A DNA stretch of 64,000 nucleotides. Origin: Prorocentrum cordatum. Lineage: Eukaryota > Sar > Dinophyceae > Prorocentrales > Prorocentraceae. The notes beneath the pieces are model-generated. The model was not told the origin of the DNA. It saw nothing but the letters and a program-made list of their open reading frames with translations, and ran no database searches. The stretch is from positions 41,001 through 105,000 of the forward strand of contig CAUYUJ010017798.1 in the NCBI GenBank assembly GCA_963575745.1. Direction: 5' to 3'. The stretch's first letter is position 1; every line of letters starts with the position of its first letter. Positions 50,101-61,500 of this stretch are shown one piece after another. The translations under genes were made by a program, and so were the position numbers.

Positions 50101-50635
50101 GTACTTTGCATGGTTTTAGGACCCCCAGGGAGTTCTTAGAACCCAGGGGGCGGGTGGTAAAAAACTTGTGTTCGGTCCCTCCCCTGGTCCAGACACCAAC
50201 ATCTTAAGCTGGGAGCAGAACGTCGAGCTATATAACACTGGAGACTTGGAGCTGGGACTGGCGCAGGGCACAGGCAACTTCATCCGCGCAGCCTGGTTGC
50301 AACCCCATATCTACATATATATATATATACATATATATATACATACATATACATAAGTAAAGTAATGTGCAGATCAATACACCTGTACACATAACAAGGC
50401 GATCCAGAAAGTCTGTTGACGCCGGGAATCGAAGGAGTTGCCGTGTCTTCCTCGTCGGGAGGCGGCGGCAAGTCGGCCGAAGGCGTCGGAACTGAAGAGA
50501 GGGCGGCTCCGCCAGCGGAGGGCGGGAGGAATGTCGGCGGAAGCCGGCGGACGTGAACAATGCGTCCTGAGGGTTCAGGGTGTCCAGAACAGCGCAGACG
50601 CACACAGATGATAGAGGTGGTCCTAATCGTATCGG
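50101..50635. other. Gap with short TA tract
   Basis: Includes a TACATATATATA tract (50312-50352) and mixed sequence. ORFs on the minus strand here are driven by the downstream repeat. Confidence 0.35.
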
Positions 50636-51420
50636 TGTGTATGTGTATGTATGTGTAAATGTATGTGTATGTATGTGTACATGTATGTGTATGTGTATGC
50701 ATGTATGCATGTCTGTATGTATGCATGTGTATGTGTGTATGTATGGTTGTATGTATGTATGGGTGTATTTGTGTATGTATGTGTATGTGTGTATGTATGT
50801 GTATGTGTGTATGTATGTGTGTATGTAAGTGTGTATGTCTGTATGTATGCATGTATATATGTATGTGTATATGTGTGTATGTATGTGTATGTATGTGTGA
50901 ATGTATGTGTGTATGCATGTATGTATGTATGTATGTATGTATGTATGTATGTATGTATGTATGTATGTATGTATGTGTGTGTGTATGTATGTATGTATGT
51001 ATGTATGTATGTATGTATGTATGTATGTATGTATGTATGTATGTATGTTTTATGTATGTGTGTGTGTTTGTGTATGTATGTATGTATGTGTGTGTGCGTG
51101 TGTATGCATGTATGTATGTATGGCTAGGTACGTATGCTTGTATGTATGCAGAAATGTTGTATGTGTGTATGTATACATGTATGTATGGTTAGTCATGTAT
51201 GTAGGTACGTATGTGTGTATGTAAATGTGTGCATGTCTATGGATGTGTGTATGCATATGTATGTACATGTATGTGTGTATATGTATATATGCATGCACAC
51301 GTATGCCTATGTATGTATATGTATGTATACCAGTATGCATACATGCATACATGTGTGTGTGTGATGTATGACATAATGCATGCATGCATGTATGTATGCA
51401 CGTATGCAATCATGTATTTC
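50636..51420. repeat. (GTAT)n tetranucleotide array, about 780 bp
   Basis: TGTATG units with GTGTAT and TGCATG variants. The cleanest block is 50920-51050. All ORFs on both strands (Met-Tyr-Val-Cys or His-Thr-Tyr-Ile repeats) are repeat translations. Confidence 0.95.
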
Positions 51421-51968
51421 TGCATGCATGCCCACACCCAGCCCCCCGACGCCATGATTTCTGCACAGCGTCACCCCCCCACAGCCCCGACCCCTTCCCC
51501 GGGGCCCGGCCTGCCTCCCGCCCCGCTTCCCCACGCTCCCCCCGCAGGCCCGGCGAGGCCCCATGGGAGGCCGACCGTCCCGCAAGACCTCCCGCCGCGA
51601 CGTCTCCACAGCGCCCGGGGGCCTGGGCACGCCCCCCCCCCTCCCTCGCGCGCGCCGCCCCCCGTGGCCCCGGGGCCGCGGCCGGAGGCCCTTCCCGCAC
51701 GAGCAGGCCTTCCGCCTGGCCGGCCGGACCCACCGCATCCCCAGCTACGCCATGCTCTCGTCCGACCACAACGGCGCCCGGCGCTTCCCGTACGGCGAGC
51801 GCTCGCGGATGGCCGGCGGGGGGGAAGCGGGCCGATCGGGGTCCTGTTCGGCATGTTCGGGCCCTCGGGGTCCTCCCCGGGCCCCACCCCTCGGGCCGTG
51901 AGGGAGCGATCCGGGATGAGGCTCTGGTCCGTGGGGGAGGCCCCAGGGTCTGGGACCCGCTTCCCCCC
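51421..51968 (+). other. GC-rich region with one exon-like frame
   Basis: Within 51655-51825 the frame reading RPFPHEQAFRLAGRTHRIPS, then YAMLSSDHNGARRFPYGERS looks like a genuine exon, flanked by a Pro/Arg-rich frame. I do not recognise the family. The rest of the region is GC-rich and open in several frames. Confidence 0.3.
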
Positions 51969-52135
51969 ATGGAGGAGGAGGAGGAGCAGGAGTAGGAGGA
52001 GGAGGAGGAGCTAGGAGGAGCTAGGAGGAGGAGGAGCTAGGAGGAGCTCCTCCTCCTAGCTCCTCCTAGGAGGAGCTAGGAGGAGCTCCCCTAAGCCCAC
52101 GGAGGAGGAGGAGCTAGGGGGAGGAGGAGCTCGGG
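51969..52135. repeat. (GGA)n and AGGAGCTAGGAGG repeat with an inverted block
   Basis: GGAGGAGGAGC units, then AGGAGCTAGGAGGAGCTCCTCCTAGCTCCT, an inverted block in the middle (52030-52085). Confidence 0.85.
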
Positions 52136-52577
52136 GCTCAAGAGACGTGGGTCAGTCGATGCAAACAGGGGTCAGCTGCAGCGGCCGATCTCCGACGGGC
52201 ACAGTGGCGACGACATCGACGGTAACGGCGAGAGCGACACGACGACGATGGTTGCGAGGATGGCGAGGACATTGACAAGAGGAATGCAGAGGGGACGAGG
52301 TGGGAGGGGAGTAGGGAGTGGAGGGGTTGCGGGTGCGAATGGGGCTGGCAGCAGCAAGATGCAACAAGGCGAGCCGACAGGTACATCGTGGGATCAGCGC
52401 AGCAGAGGCACATGGCAGTAGGGGCGCGCCATGGTTATTGGGAGTGATCTCCGACATGGGCACGTCTAGTGGTATTGTGTTTGCATGTGTAGCCAGTTGG
52501 GCTCACAGGATCGTGACTAGGGGGCCGAGGTCCTTTCGCGCTTGCTCTCAGCTGCCCCTTTCTGCTTTTGTATCACA
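52136..52577 (+). promoter_or_regulatory. Upstream region of the PDI gene, candidate SL acceptor
   Basis: No gene. The pyrimidine-rich CCTTTCGCGCTTGCTCTCAG ends in AG at 52551, 26 bases upstream of the start codon, and would make a normal trans-splice acceptor for the SL. No TATA-like element is claimed. Confidence 0.4.
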
Positions 52578-55500
52578 ATGGCTATACAGCTCTGCCGTTC
52601 TGCTCTGTTCTTGGGTCTCGGTGCGGCCATGGAGCTCACTCAGGACACGTGGGACAGCGCTGTAGTCGACAAGGCGGTGTCTTAGTACAGGTATGAATCC
52701 TTTCTCGATGAACTCGCCTGTCGCATTATGCCCAGACAAGCGAGTTCGTCGAAAAGGACACGTATATGAACTGAAACAAGTTCTGAGGCGGTCTTCGTGA
52801 AGTTCCAGGCGCCATGGTGAGGACATTGCAAGTCGATGAAAGCCGATTGGGAGAAATTGATGGCTGAATTCAAGGATTCTAAAACTGCCTTGATTGCGGA
52901 CGTCGACTGCACAGCCGATGGCAAGTCGCTCTGCGACGCGATGGGCGTCCAGGGCTTCCCCACCATCAAGTACGGTGACCCCAACGACCTCCAAGATTAT
53001 GAGGGTGGCCGGAAATTCGATGAGTTGAGCACATTCGCGAAAGCTAATCTTGGCCCGCAGTGTGGACCGAAGAACCTAGATTTGTGTGACGACGCAAAGA
53101 AAGCAGATATCGCCAAATTCTCCGACATGAGTGTCAGCGAGCTCGACGAGTTCATCGCGGCTGGTAAGGCCGAGATCGAAGAGCTCGAGGCCGCGTTCAA
53201 GGCCTTTGTCGGCACTCTTGATGCGCAGGTCAAGGCAGCTGGCGACAAGAAGGACGAGATCATGCCACGCCTGCGCCAAGAGTATAGAAGACGCCTACGG
53301 CGAAACAGCGCCGCCCCTTGCCTTCTTGGAAGCACCGGTGTGGTCGAAAGTTCGGCCAGAGCTTGGCCAATCTATCGGACCATGTGTCCCCCCAGCCGTT
53401 GTTTAAAGCCTTCGGCGAACACGTGAGGAAGAAGAGAATGAAGGAAAAGCGAGGAGGAGAAGGAGGAGGAGGGGGGAGGCAGAGGAGGAGGAAGATAATA
53501 ATCCTGGCGAAGGACCCAACCATGCGCAGTTGTGAATACCGTGTTGGGGCGCCGCTTTCGGTGGAGCTCCCTATGGGGCCACGAACCGTGTGAGGGGTAC
53601 GCCAAAAGGGGGCGGCACCGCCGTGCGATGTCCGCCAATGGCGCCGCTTTCCGTGGAGCTCCCTATGTGGCCACGAACCGTGTGAATCATACGCCCAAAG
53701 GGGCGCCGCCATGTGGACCTTGCCGCTGGGGACTTCGATGGAGCTGCCTATGGAGCCACGAACCGTGTGAGGTGTGCGACAAAATGCGGCGGCGCCGCCG
53801 CGTGGACCTTGCTGCTTGGGCCTTCGGTGGAGCTCCCTCTGGGGCCACGCACCGTCTGAGGGGTGCGCCAAAATGGGTCGGTGCCGCCAGATGGGTGGAG
53901 CCCCCTATGGGGCCACGAACCGTTAGAGGGGTGCGCCAAAATGCGGCGGCGCCGCCATGTGGACCCAGCCCTCGGTGGGGCCCCCTATGGGACCACGAAC
54001 CGTGTGAGGGGTGCGCCAAATTGCGGCGGCGCCGCCACGTGGACCCTGCTGCTTGGGCCTTGGGTGGAGCTCACTATTTGGCCACGAACCGTGTGAGGGG
54101 TCCGCCAGAATGGGGCGGCGCCGCCATGTGGACCCTGCCGTTGGTGCCTTCGGTGGAGCTCCGTACGGGGCCACGAAGCGTTGCACTGGGCGCTCCGGAA
54201 CACAGGCATGCGGAGGGCAGAGGCAAGGATGGGAGTAGGGAGGAGGCGGGAGGAAGGAGGCGGGAGGAGAGTGCGGGGCGTTGTCTTTTCAAATTGAGGA
54301 CCCACCACCTCAGAATGGTTGGGAGAAAAGGGGAAGGAGGAGGAGACCTCTTGGCTCTTGGGAGTCTCTTGGGGCATTTGTGTGGTCTCCTGGGAGCTTC
54401 ATGGGAGCCTCTTGGAGGCCTCGTGGGGGTCTCCTTCGGCCTCTTGGGGGCTTTTGGGGGCTTGTGCGGGCCCTCTTGGGCGCTCCGGGGACGATCGTGG
54501 GGGCCTCTTGGGCCGTCGCAGGGCAGACAAGGGGCAAACGCCAAACTCATTCAAACACATTACCAAGGCGAAGGATCCAGCCATGTGCAGTTGTGAATGC
54601 CGTGGGGTGGCGTTGATGTCTGTGGAGCTCCCTATGGGGCCACAACCCGTTTGAGGGGTGCGCCCAAGTGGCGGCGCCGCCGTACGAATTCCGCCGGTGG
54701 GGCCTTCGGTGGAGCTGCCCATGGGGCCACGAACCGTGTGAGGGGTGCGACAGACTAGAGCGGCACCGCCAGGTGGACCTTGCCAGTGGGGCCCTCGCTG
54801 GAGCTCCACATGGGGCCACGGAGCGCGTGAGGGGTGCGACAAAATGAGGCGGCGACGCCATGTCGAACTCCGCCACTGGGGCCTTCGGATGAACCCCCTA
54901 TGGGGCCACGAACCGTGTGAGGGGTGCGCCAAAGTGGGCCAGCGCCGCCATGTCGAACTCCGCCACTGGGGACTTCGGAGAAACCCCCTGTGGGGACACG
55001 AACCGTATGATCGGTGCGCCAAAAGGGAGCGGCGCCGCCACGTGGGACCTTGCCACGAACCATGCGTGGGGTGCGCCAATCTGGGTCGGTGCCGCCATGT
55101 GGACCCTGCTACTCGGGCCTCCGGTGGAGCGACGTATGGGGCCACGAACCGAGTGAGGGCTGCGCCTACACGGGGCGGCGCCATGTGGACCCTGCTGCTT
55201 GGGCCTTCGGTGGAGCTCCCTATGAAGTCGCGAACAGAGTGAGGGGTGCGCCAAAATGGAGCCGCGGCGCCATGGCCAAAATGGAGCCGCGGCGCCATGT
55301 GGACCCTGCTACTTGTGCCTTCGGTGGAGCTCCCTATGGGGCCGCGAACCGAGTGACGGGTGCGCCAAAATGGAGCCGCGGCGCCACGTGGACCCCTGCC
55401 GCTGGAGCCTTCGGTGGAGCTCCCTCTGGGGCCACGAACCGAGTGAGGGGTGCGCCAAAAGCGTTCGGTGCCTCCATGCGGACCCTGCCGCTTGGGCCTT

Positions 55501-58500
55501 CGGTGGAGCTGCCTATGGGACCACGAACCGAGTGAGGGGTGCGCCAAAATGGGGCGGCGCCGCCATGTGGACCGTGCTGTTGGGTTTTCGGTGGGGTTCC
55601 CTATGGGGCCACGATCCGTTAGAGGGGTGCGCCAAACTGGAGTGGCGCCGCCCTGTGGATTTTGCCGCTGGGGCCTTCGTTGGAGCTCCCTATGGGGTCA
55701 CGAAGTTTTGCACTGGGCGCCGAAATGGTGGACATGCGGTGGGCAGAAGCAGGGATGGCAGGAGGGAGGAAGAGGATGAGGAGGAGGACGAGGAGGGAGA
55801 AAGGAGGAGGGAGGAAGGAGAGAAGAGGAGAGGAGAGGAGAGGAGAGGAAAGGAGAGGAGAGGAGAGGAGAGGAGACGCGGGGCGCTGTCTCTTCAAAAC
55901 GAGTGCCCAACACCACAGGATGGTTGGGAATAGGGGAAATCAATGATTTTCTCATCCTCGGGCCCTCCTGCAGCACCTCTTTGGAGGCCTCTTGGGCCGT
56001 CTTGGAGGCCTCTTGGGGGCCTCTTGGGCCGTCTTGGGCCATCTAGGATGCTTGTTGGGGCAGACGTGGGATCCTTTTGGACCCTCTCGGGCCGTCTTGG
56101 AGGCCATCTTGGACCATCTTGGGCGAACTTGGAGGCCATCTTGGCCTTCTTGGAAGCCATCTTGGCCACCTTGGAGGCGATTTGGGCATCCACCTGGGCA
56201 TCGCTTGGAGCTTTCCGTGTGGCCGGCGCAATGAGCCGACGCCCCAGGAGAAGTTTTTCGGAACAAAGAACCTAAACCAAATCGTCTTGGGCCGTCGGAA
56301 GGCCGAACTGAAGCAAATGCCAACATCCTTTCGAAACCTAAGGACTATCAATGAACTTGGCCTCCTCGGGCCCTCCTGGGGGACATCTTTGGAGGCCTCT
56401 TGGGCCGTCTTGGAGGAGGCCTCTTGGGGGCCTTTTGGTTCGTCTTGCAGGCTTCTTGGGCAGACTTCGAGGCATCTTGGGCCGTCTTGGAGGCAATCTT
56501 GGACCATCTTGGAGGCAATACTGGGCAAACTTGGAGGCCATCTTGGACCATCTTAGGCGAACTTGGAGGCCTCTTGGGGCCGTCTTGGGGCGATCTCGGG
56601 GGCCTCTTGGGTCGTCTTGGGCTGTCGGGAGGCCGAAAGGAAGCAAATGCCAACATCCTTCAAACAGGTAAGGACAGCCTATGATGTTAGCCTCTTCGGG
56701 CCCTTCTGGAGGACGTCTTGGGGTGGGTCATCTCGGTTGGAAGCTTCTTTGGCGGACTCGGAGGCATCTTGGAGCCATCTATGGCCGTCTTGGTGGGTTC
56801 GTCGGCAGACTTGGAAGCACCTTCGATCTTTGGCCATTCTGAAGGCCATCTTGGGCCAATGTGACCATCTTAGAAGCCATCTGGAGCCGTCTTGGAGATT
56901 TTGTTTGTGGACGTTGTGCTCGTTTGGGGGCCTTCCGCGTGGTCAGCGCTCTGGGCCGAAGCCCCAGGGGAGCTCTTCTGGAAAAGAATCAAAACCAAAC
57001 CGTAGGGTTTAGCACACCAGGCACCCCTTTGGCAAGACCACAGGGGGCGGCGGATCGAATGGCCTTCAGCCCATCCCGCCATCGTGCCTGGGTTGTGGGT
57101 CAGAGTTCGCAGGGATGCTCCTTGGGGTCTCTTCGGACCGCTCTCGGGGGCCTCTTGGGGGCAGTTTGGGGACCTCTTGAGCCTCTTGGGACCTCTTGGG
57201 GGCCTCTTGGGGGCATCTTGGGGCTTCTTGGGGGCCGCTTGGAGCCCCTTGGGCGGGGCCTCTTGGGGGCCTGTTGGGGCCTCCTGGGGGCCCCTCGGCT
57301 GAAACCTACAGATTTGAAATATATGACAAAAACGTTCGTGGACTGATATCTGGAGTTAGAACAACAGAATTGTGCAGCGAACTCGATGGATTGGATTGGT
57401 GGGACGACGCTACATTGAATGAGACCTGGAGGACCGAACGCGACGAGTTTTGGACAACCGATGGTGGTCATGCTTTCTTGGGATCTGGATTCAAAGACTA
57501 CCAACGTGGGGTGGCTGTCATACTTCTTAGAAGGAAGGTCAAGTACGTTGTTGCTTTCTACCCCATCCACCAAAGGATCGCTTATGTGGATATCAAACGA
57601 GGGCCAATGACGCTTCGCATTAGGAGTGCTTATTTTCCACACGGCGGGTACGCAGACGAGCACGTCCAATCAATGTACGACACATTATATCAGATATGCC
57701 AGGAAGCACATGCGGCACGCATGATGGCAGTAACCAGTGCAGGTTGCAACGCACGCGTTGGTCAACGTTCGCCGGACGATGCTCGAGGTACTCTGGGACA
57801 ACACGGGTTTCACCCTATGAACGCAAGAGGGCAGTGGTTGAGGCAGCGGGCCACAACCCAACGGTTTCGGCTAGCCAATACATTCTTCCATTAACATCAG
57901 AGCCAGCTGGTCAAGTACACATCGCCTCAGAAGGTGGACGGACAAATTGATTATTTCCTGGTGAACGACAGGTTTTGGCGAATGGTCAGAGATTGTGAGT
58001 CGACCTGTGAAGTTGACATGGGGTCAGACCATCGTGTTTTTCGTGTGTTTTGTGTCGTCACTACGAGCCGTCACCAGCCGAATACGAGCAGCACCCAACA
58101 ACGACGCCAGCAACAATCGCGACCAGCATGGCCTCCTACCGACACGACGCACTATCAGCAGGCACTCTCTGACAAGCTCAACGTGCGTCTTCAAGATACC
58201 AGAGTTCTGCTACAGTGCGAACACATCGAGCAATCCATCAGGGATGGGTTGGTACAGCTGCAACCGCCGAGCACAAATCACCACCGCAGCAGCCACCCAG
58301 CTAACGACACGGTATCACAGCTACTCCGACAGAGACGTGCTTCGCCCAGTCACGACACAGTAATACACAACCAACTAACTCAACGCATTCGCAAACAGAT
58401 CCGGGCCATCAAAGAGCAGTCCACCGAGCCACGATCGGACGCATCTTGTCAGAATGCAAGGACATACGGCGAACTAGCGAAACCAACTGCGTCAGAAAAC

Positions 58501-61500
58501 GCACATTCATCACAAGCATGACAAACAGGATTGAGCAGACACAGCACGATCGACAATCCATAGTTGACGCCTTCGCGACCTTCTACGAAAAGCTATACAA
58601 CGACACAGCTTGCAAAGACAACTCCAGCAACCAATCTCCCAACAACGCCGCGCAGCCATGCACCATCACACAATTTACCCGCGAAGAGTTAGGGACAGCC
58701 TTGCGCCAACTGCGGAGAAACAGAGCTGCCGACGTCTCTGGTATATCTGCTGACATGCTGAAGTCTGGAGGGCATGCGTTTCGTTCCGCGCTCGTAGATA
58801 CGTATAACAACATTATCTTCCCGTGCTCACCGACACCGTCCAACTGGCGGGTTAAAGTACTTCACACAAGTGGAGACCCGTAACAGCCAAAGATCTACCG
58901 ACCAATCGCCAGCATCCCGATGTTGTACACATTGCTTTCGCGGATTATCTACAACCGATTACAACCGCTCTTAGACAGCAACCAGAGCGCCGAGCAGGCA
59001 GGCTTCCGACCTCACCGAAGCACGACTGACCACTTGTTCACGACAGCCAGATTACAGGAAGTTGCAGACGAATGGCAAATCCCCGTAAGGTCGGCAACCG
59101 TAGACTCCAAGGAAGCATTTGACACCATCACACCTACGAGCATGTGGAGGGCACTTGCCGAGCGAAATAAGCCCAAATCTGTCACCACACTGCTGTCCAA
59201 ACTTTACTTGGAGCAGACAGGTTCAGTACACACAGACCGCCAGAGCAGAGCATTCAACGTCCTACGAGGCACGAAACAGGGCGACCCCCTCAGTTCACTA
59301 CTTTTCAACAACGTCTCCGAGGGCATCATGCGACGAGCACAAACGAAATAGGCAACAAGAGATTTCGGATTCGAGCTCCAACAGCACGCTAACGACCGGC
59401 TCACCAACTTACCCTTCGCCGGGGATGTTCTTCTATTCGCCAGGCCTCTGAATCACATCGCGAGCGCGCTTTCCGACCTCACTACCGAAGCGGAAAAGGC
59501 GGGCCTGGAGCTTCACCAAGGTAAAACAATGATTTTGTACAACGGTTACCGACGACCACGCGGCAAGCATGCTCCAGTCAACGTGCAAATGTTCGGCATG
59601 AAGATCGAGATCCTCCCGCCTTACCGTGCTACCAGATACTTCGGGCGAGAGCTACAATATTCTACGCCCTATGCAGCCGAAGTAGCACACCGCATTGCCA
59701 CAGCATTGCGGAAACTCACATGGGACCACAAACTCACAATCCGACCGGCTACGCCTCTTCAGCGGCACGATCACATTTACTATCTTGTACGGTTGCGAAG
59801 CTTGGACGTTAACAGCCGAATTGGGAAACCGATTCCAGCGAACGCAACGACAAATGTTTCGTAAGATTGTCGTGTACCGAGGCGTAGATCCACACAAACC
59901 ATTACACAAGCAGCACAGCAGCCGCCCAGAAATCATACACGCAGCCAGAACGACCACCATAACCTCGATAGCGACGACGATGGCGATGGTTGCGATGTGG
60001 ACAGTGTGCAGTCGGAACCTACACCACCAGCAGATCATGATGAACAAACGGCCGAATTGATGGAGTTTTGGGCCGAACGGACCAAAGGGACGACACAAGA
60101 AGCCGAAGCGGTAATAACAAGACTACGTGTCAACAGTTGAGTGTCCACCGTACGCCAACACGAATGGAAGCGGAAGTTGAGTGTTACAGGCGAGTGGGAG
60201 TAGACACGGCAAGTGACCCAGCGGAGCCCACAACACGAACCAGTCTACACGGCGAAGCGCAAATTTGGACACCCAAAACCAGATGGGGTGACGACGTGAG
60301 GAACTATCTTGGGCACGCTCTGGGGCGGCGGATGCGGTGCAGATCGCATCCACTGAAGATTCGGATACGCTGGAAGCACGTTTTCGTCCGACACCACGAC
60401 TGAGCGGGCCGAGCGGATAGTTTATCATCTCTCCCTCCTCCTCCTCCTCCTCCTCCTCCTCCTCCTCCTCCTCTCCTCCTCCTCCTCCTCCTCCTCCAAA
60501 CCTCCTCCTCCTCCTCCAACCTCCACCTCCACCTCCACGCTCCTCCTCCCTCCTCCTCCCTCCTCCTCCTTCTCCTCCTCCTCCTACTCCTCCTCCTCCT
60601 CCTCCTTTTTCGCTCTTTTCCTCGAAGATCTGCCATGTTGTGAAGATCGCCACACTGCGCGGCGCTTCGGCGCCACACCCGCAGCAGCCCTCGGCGGCCG
60701 AAGGCTCGACATTGATGTTCGGGTTCCCCCTGTGGGTCCCCTCATTGGAGTCGTCATTTGGGGCCTCCTTGGGCCGTCTTGGGACGCCCTTTCGGGGCGA
60801 TCTTGGGGACCACTTGGGCCGTTTGCCGACCCTCCTCCCCCTCCTCCTCTTCCTCAAGAGGCCTCCCCGAGAGGAGGAGGAGGAGGAGGAGGAGGAGGAG
60901 GAGGAGGAGGAGGCCTCTTGAGCCGTCTTGGGGCGATCTTGGGGGCCTCTCGGGCCGTCTTGGAGCGTCGGGGAGCCGAAGCGGCGAAAACCGACATTCG
61001 TGAACAACCAATGGACAATCAGAGAATTCTGTCTCTAGGTACTTTCCTGGAACGCCGCTTGGGACACTGGGGGTGTCTTAGAGGCCTCTTGGGTTGTCTT
61101 GGGGCCATCTTGGCCGTCTTGGAGTGATCGTTAGGCATCTCGAGGCCCTATTGGACCATCTTGGGGATCGCTTGGGGCCCGCTGGGGTCGTCTTGGGGCC
61201 CTCCTTGGGTCCCACAAAGTCACGAGGGAAGCCGCGGGGGAGCTCAGGGGTACCGCGAAGAAACCAAGGAGATTTGTGATTTTAGGGCCCGCGCCCCTTA
61301 AGAGCCCTCAGGACGGAGGATTGACATTTTTGGCGACGGGGCAATGGACCTGCGGGCAGTCCAGCTCGTGCCTCGAGGCACGGTGGCGGACAAGGCAGAG
61401 AGCGAGAGGAAGGACGAGGCAGTTGCAGAGGTGAAGGCGTCTGGCATGGGATTAGCCAAGTCTGTGAAGGCCTTCAAGGCCAGCACCAGCAAGGCGGAGT

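Larger units (their letters stand above)
57304..60405 (+). mobile_element. Decayed LINE (RTE/CR1-like) inside PDI intron 2
   Basis: A 5'-truncated element: endonuclease, RT and C-terminal region in order, with lower GC than the giant LINE. It carries three in-frame stops and several shifts, and its RT catalytic motif is mutated. It is flanked by the CTTGG minisatellite upstream and a TCC microsatellite downstream, which may be its tail. Confidence 0.8.
53249..61418 (+). other. PDI intron 2, 8.16 kb, bounded by a 10-bp direct repeat
   Basis: GAAGGACGAG lies at 53249-53258 (exon 2, reading KKDE) and again at 61409-61418 (before AVAEV). Splicing at AAG|GACGAG (GA donor) to AAG|GACGAG (AG|G acceptor) restores DKKDEAVAEV. 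Both the direct repeat and the protein fit support the junction. The intron holds two blocks of an 88-bp satellite, CTTGG minisatellites and a decayed LINE. Confidence 0.7.

Noticed and set aside
50636-51420. Long ORFs on both strands giving Met-Tyr-Val-Cys or His-Thr repeats
   Set aside because: Pure translation of the GTAT tetranucleotide array. Open in all frames because the repeat contains no stop.
52690-52760. Strong hairpin in PDI intron 1 as a SECIS
   Set aside because: It lies within a spliced intron upstream of the TGA and lacks the quartet core.
53532-55933. Cys/Trp/Gly-rich repeat proteins (for example GPCRWGLRWS repeats)
   Set aside because: The 88-bp unit is not a multiple of three in all copies, so the reading frame rotates. 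This is a satellite, not a repeat protein gene.
55960-57290. Lys/Arg/Pro-rich ORFs on the minus strand
   Set aside because: Repeat translation of CTTGG units.
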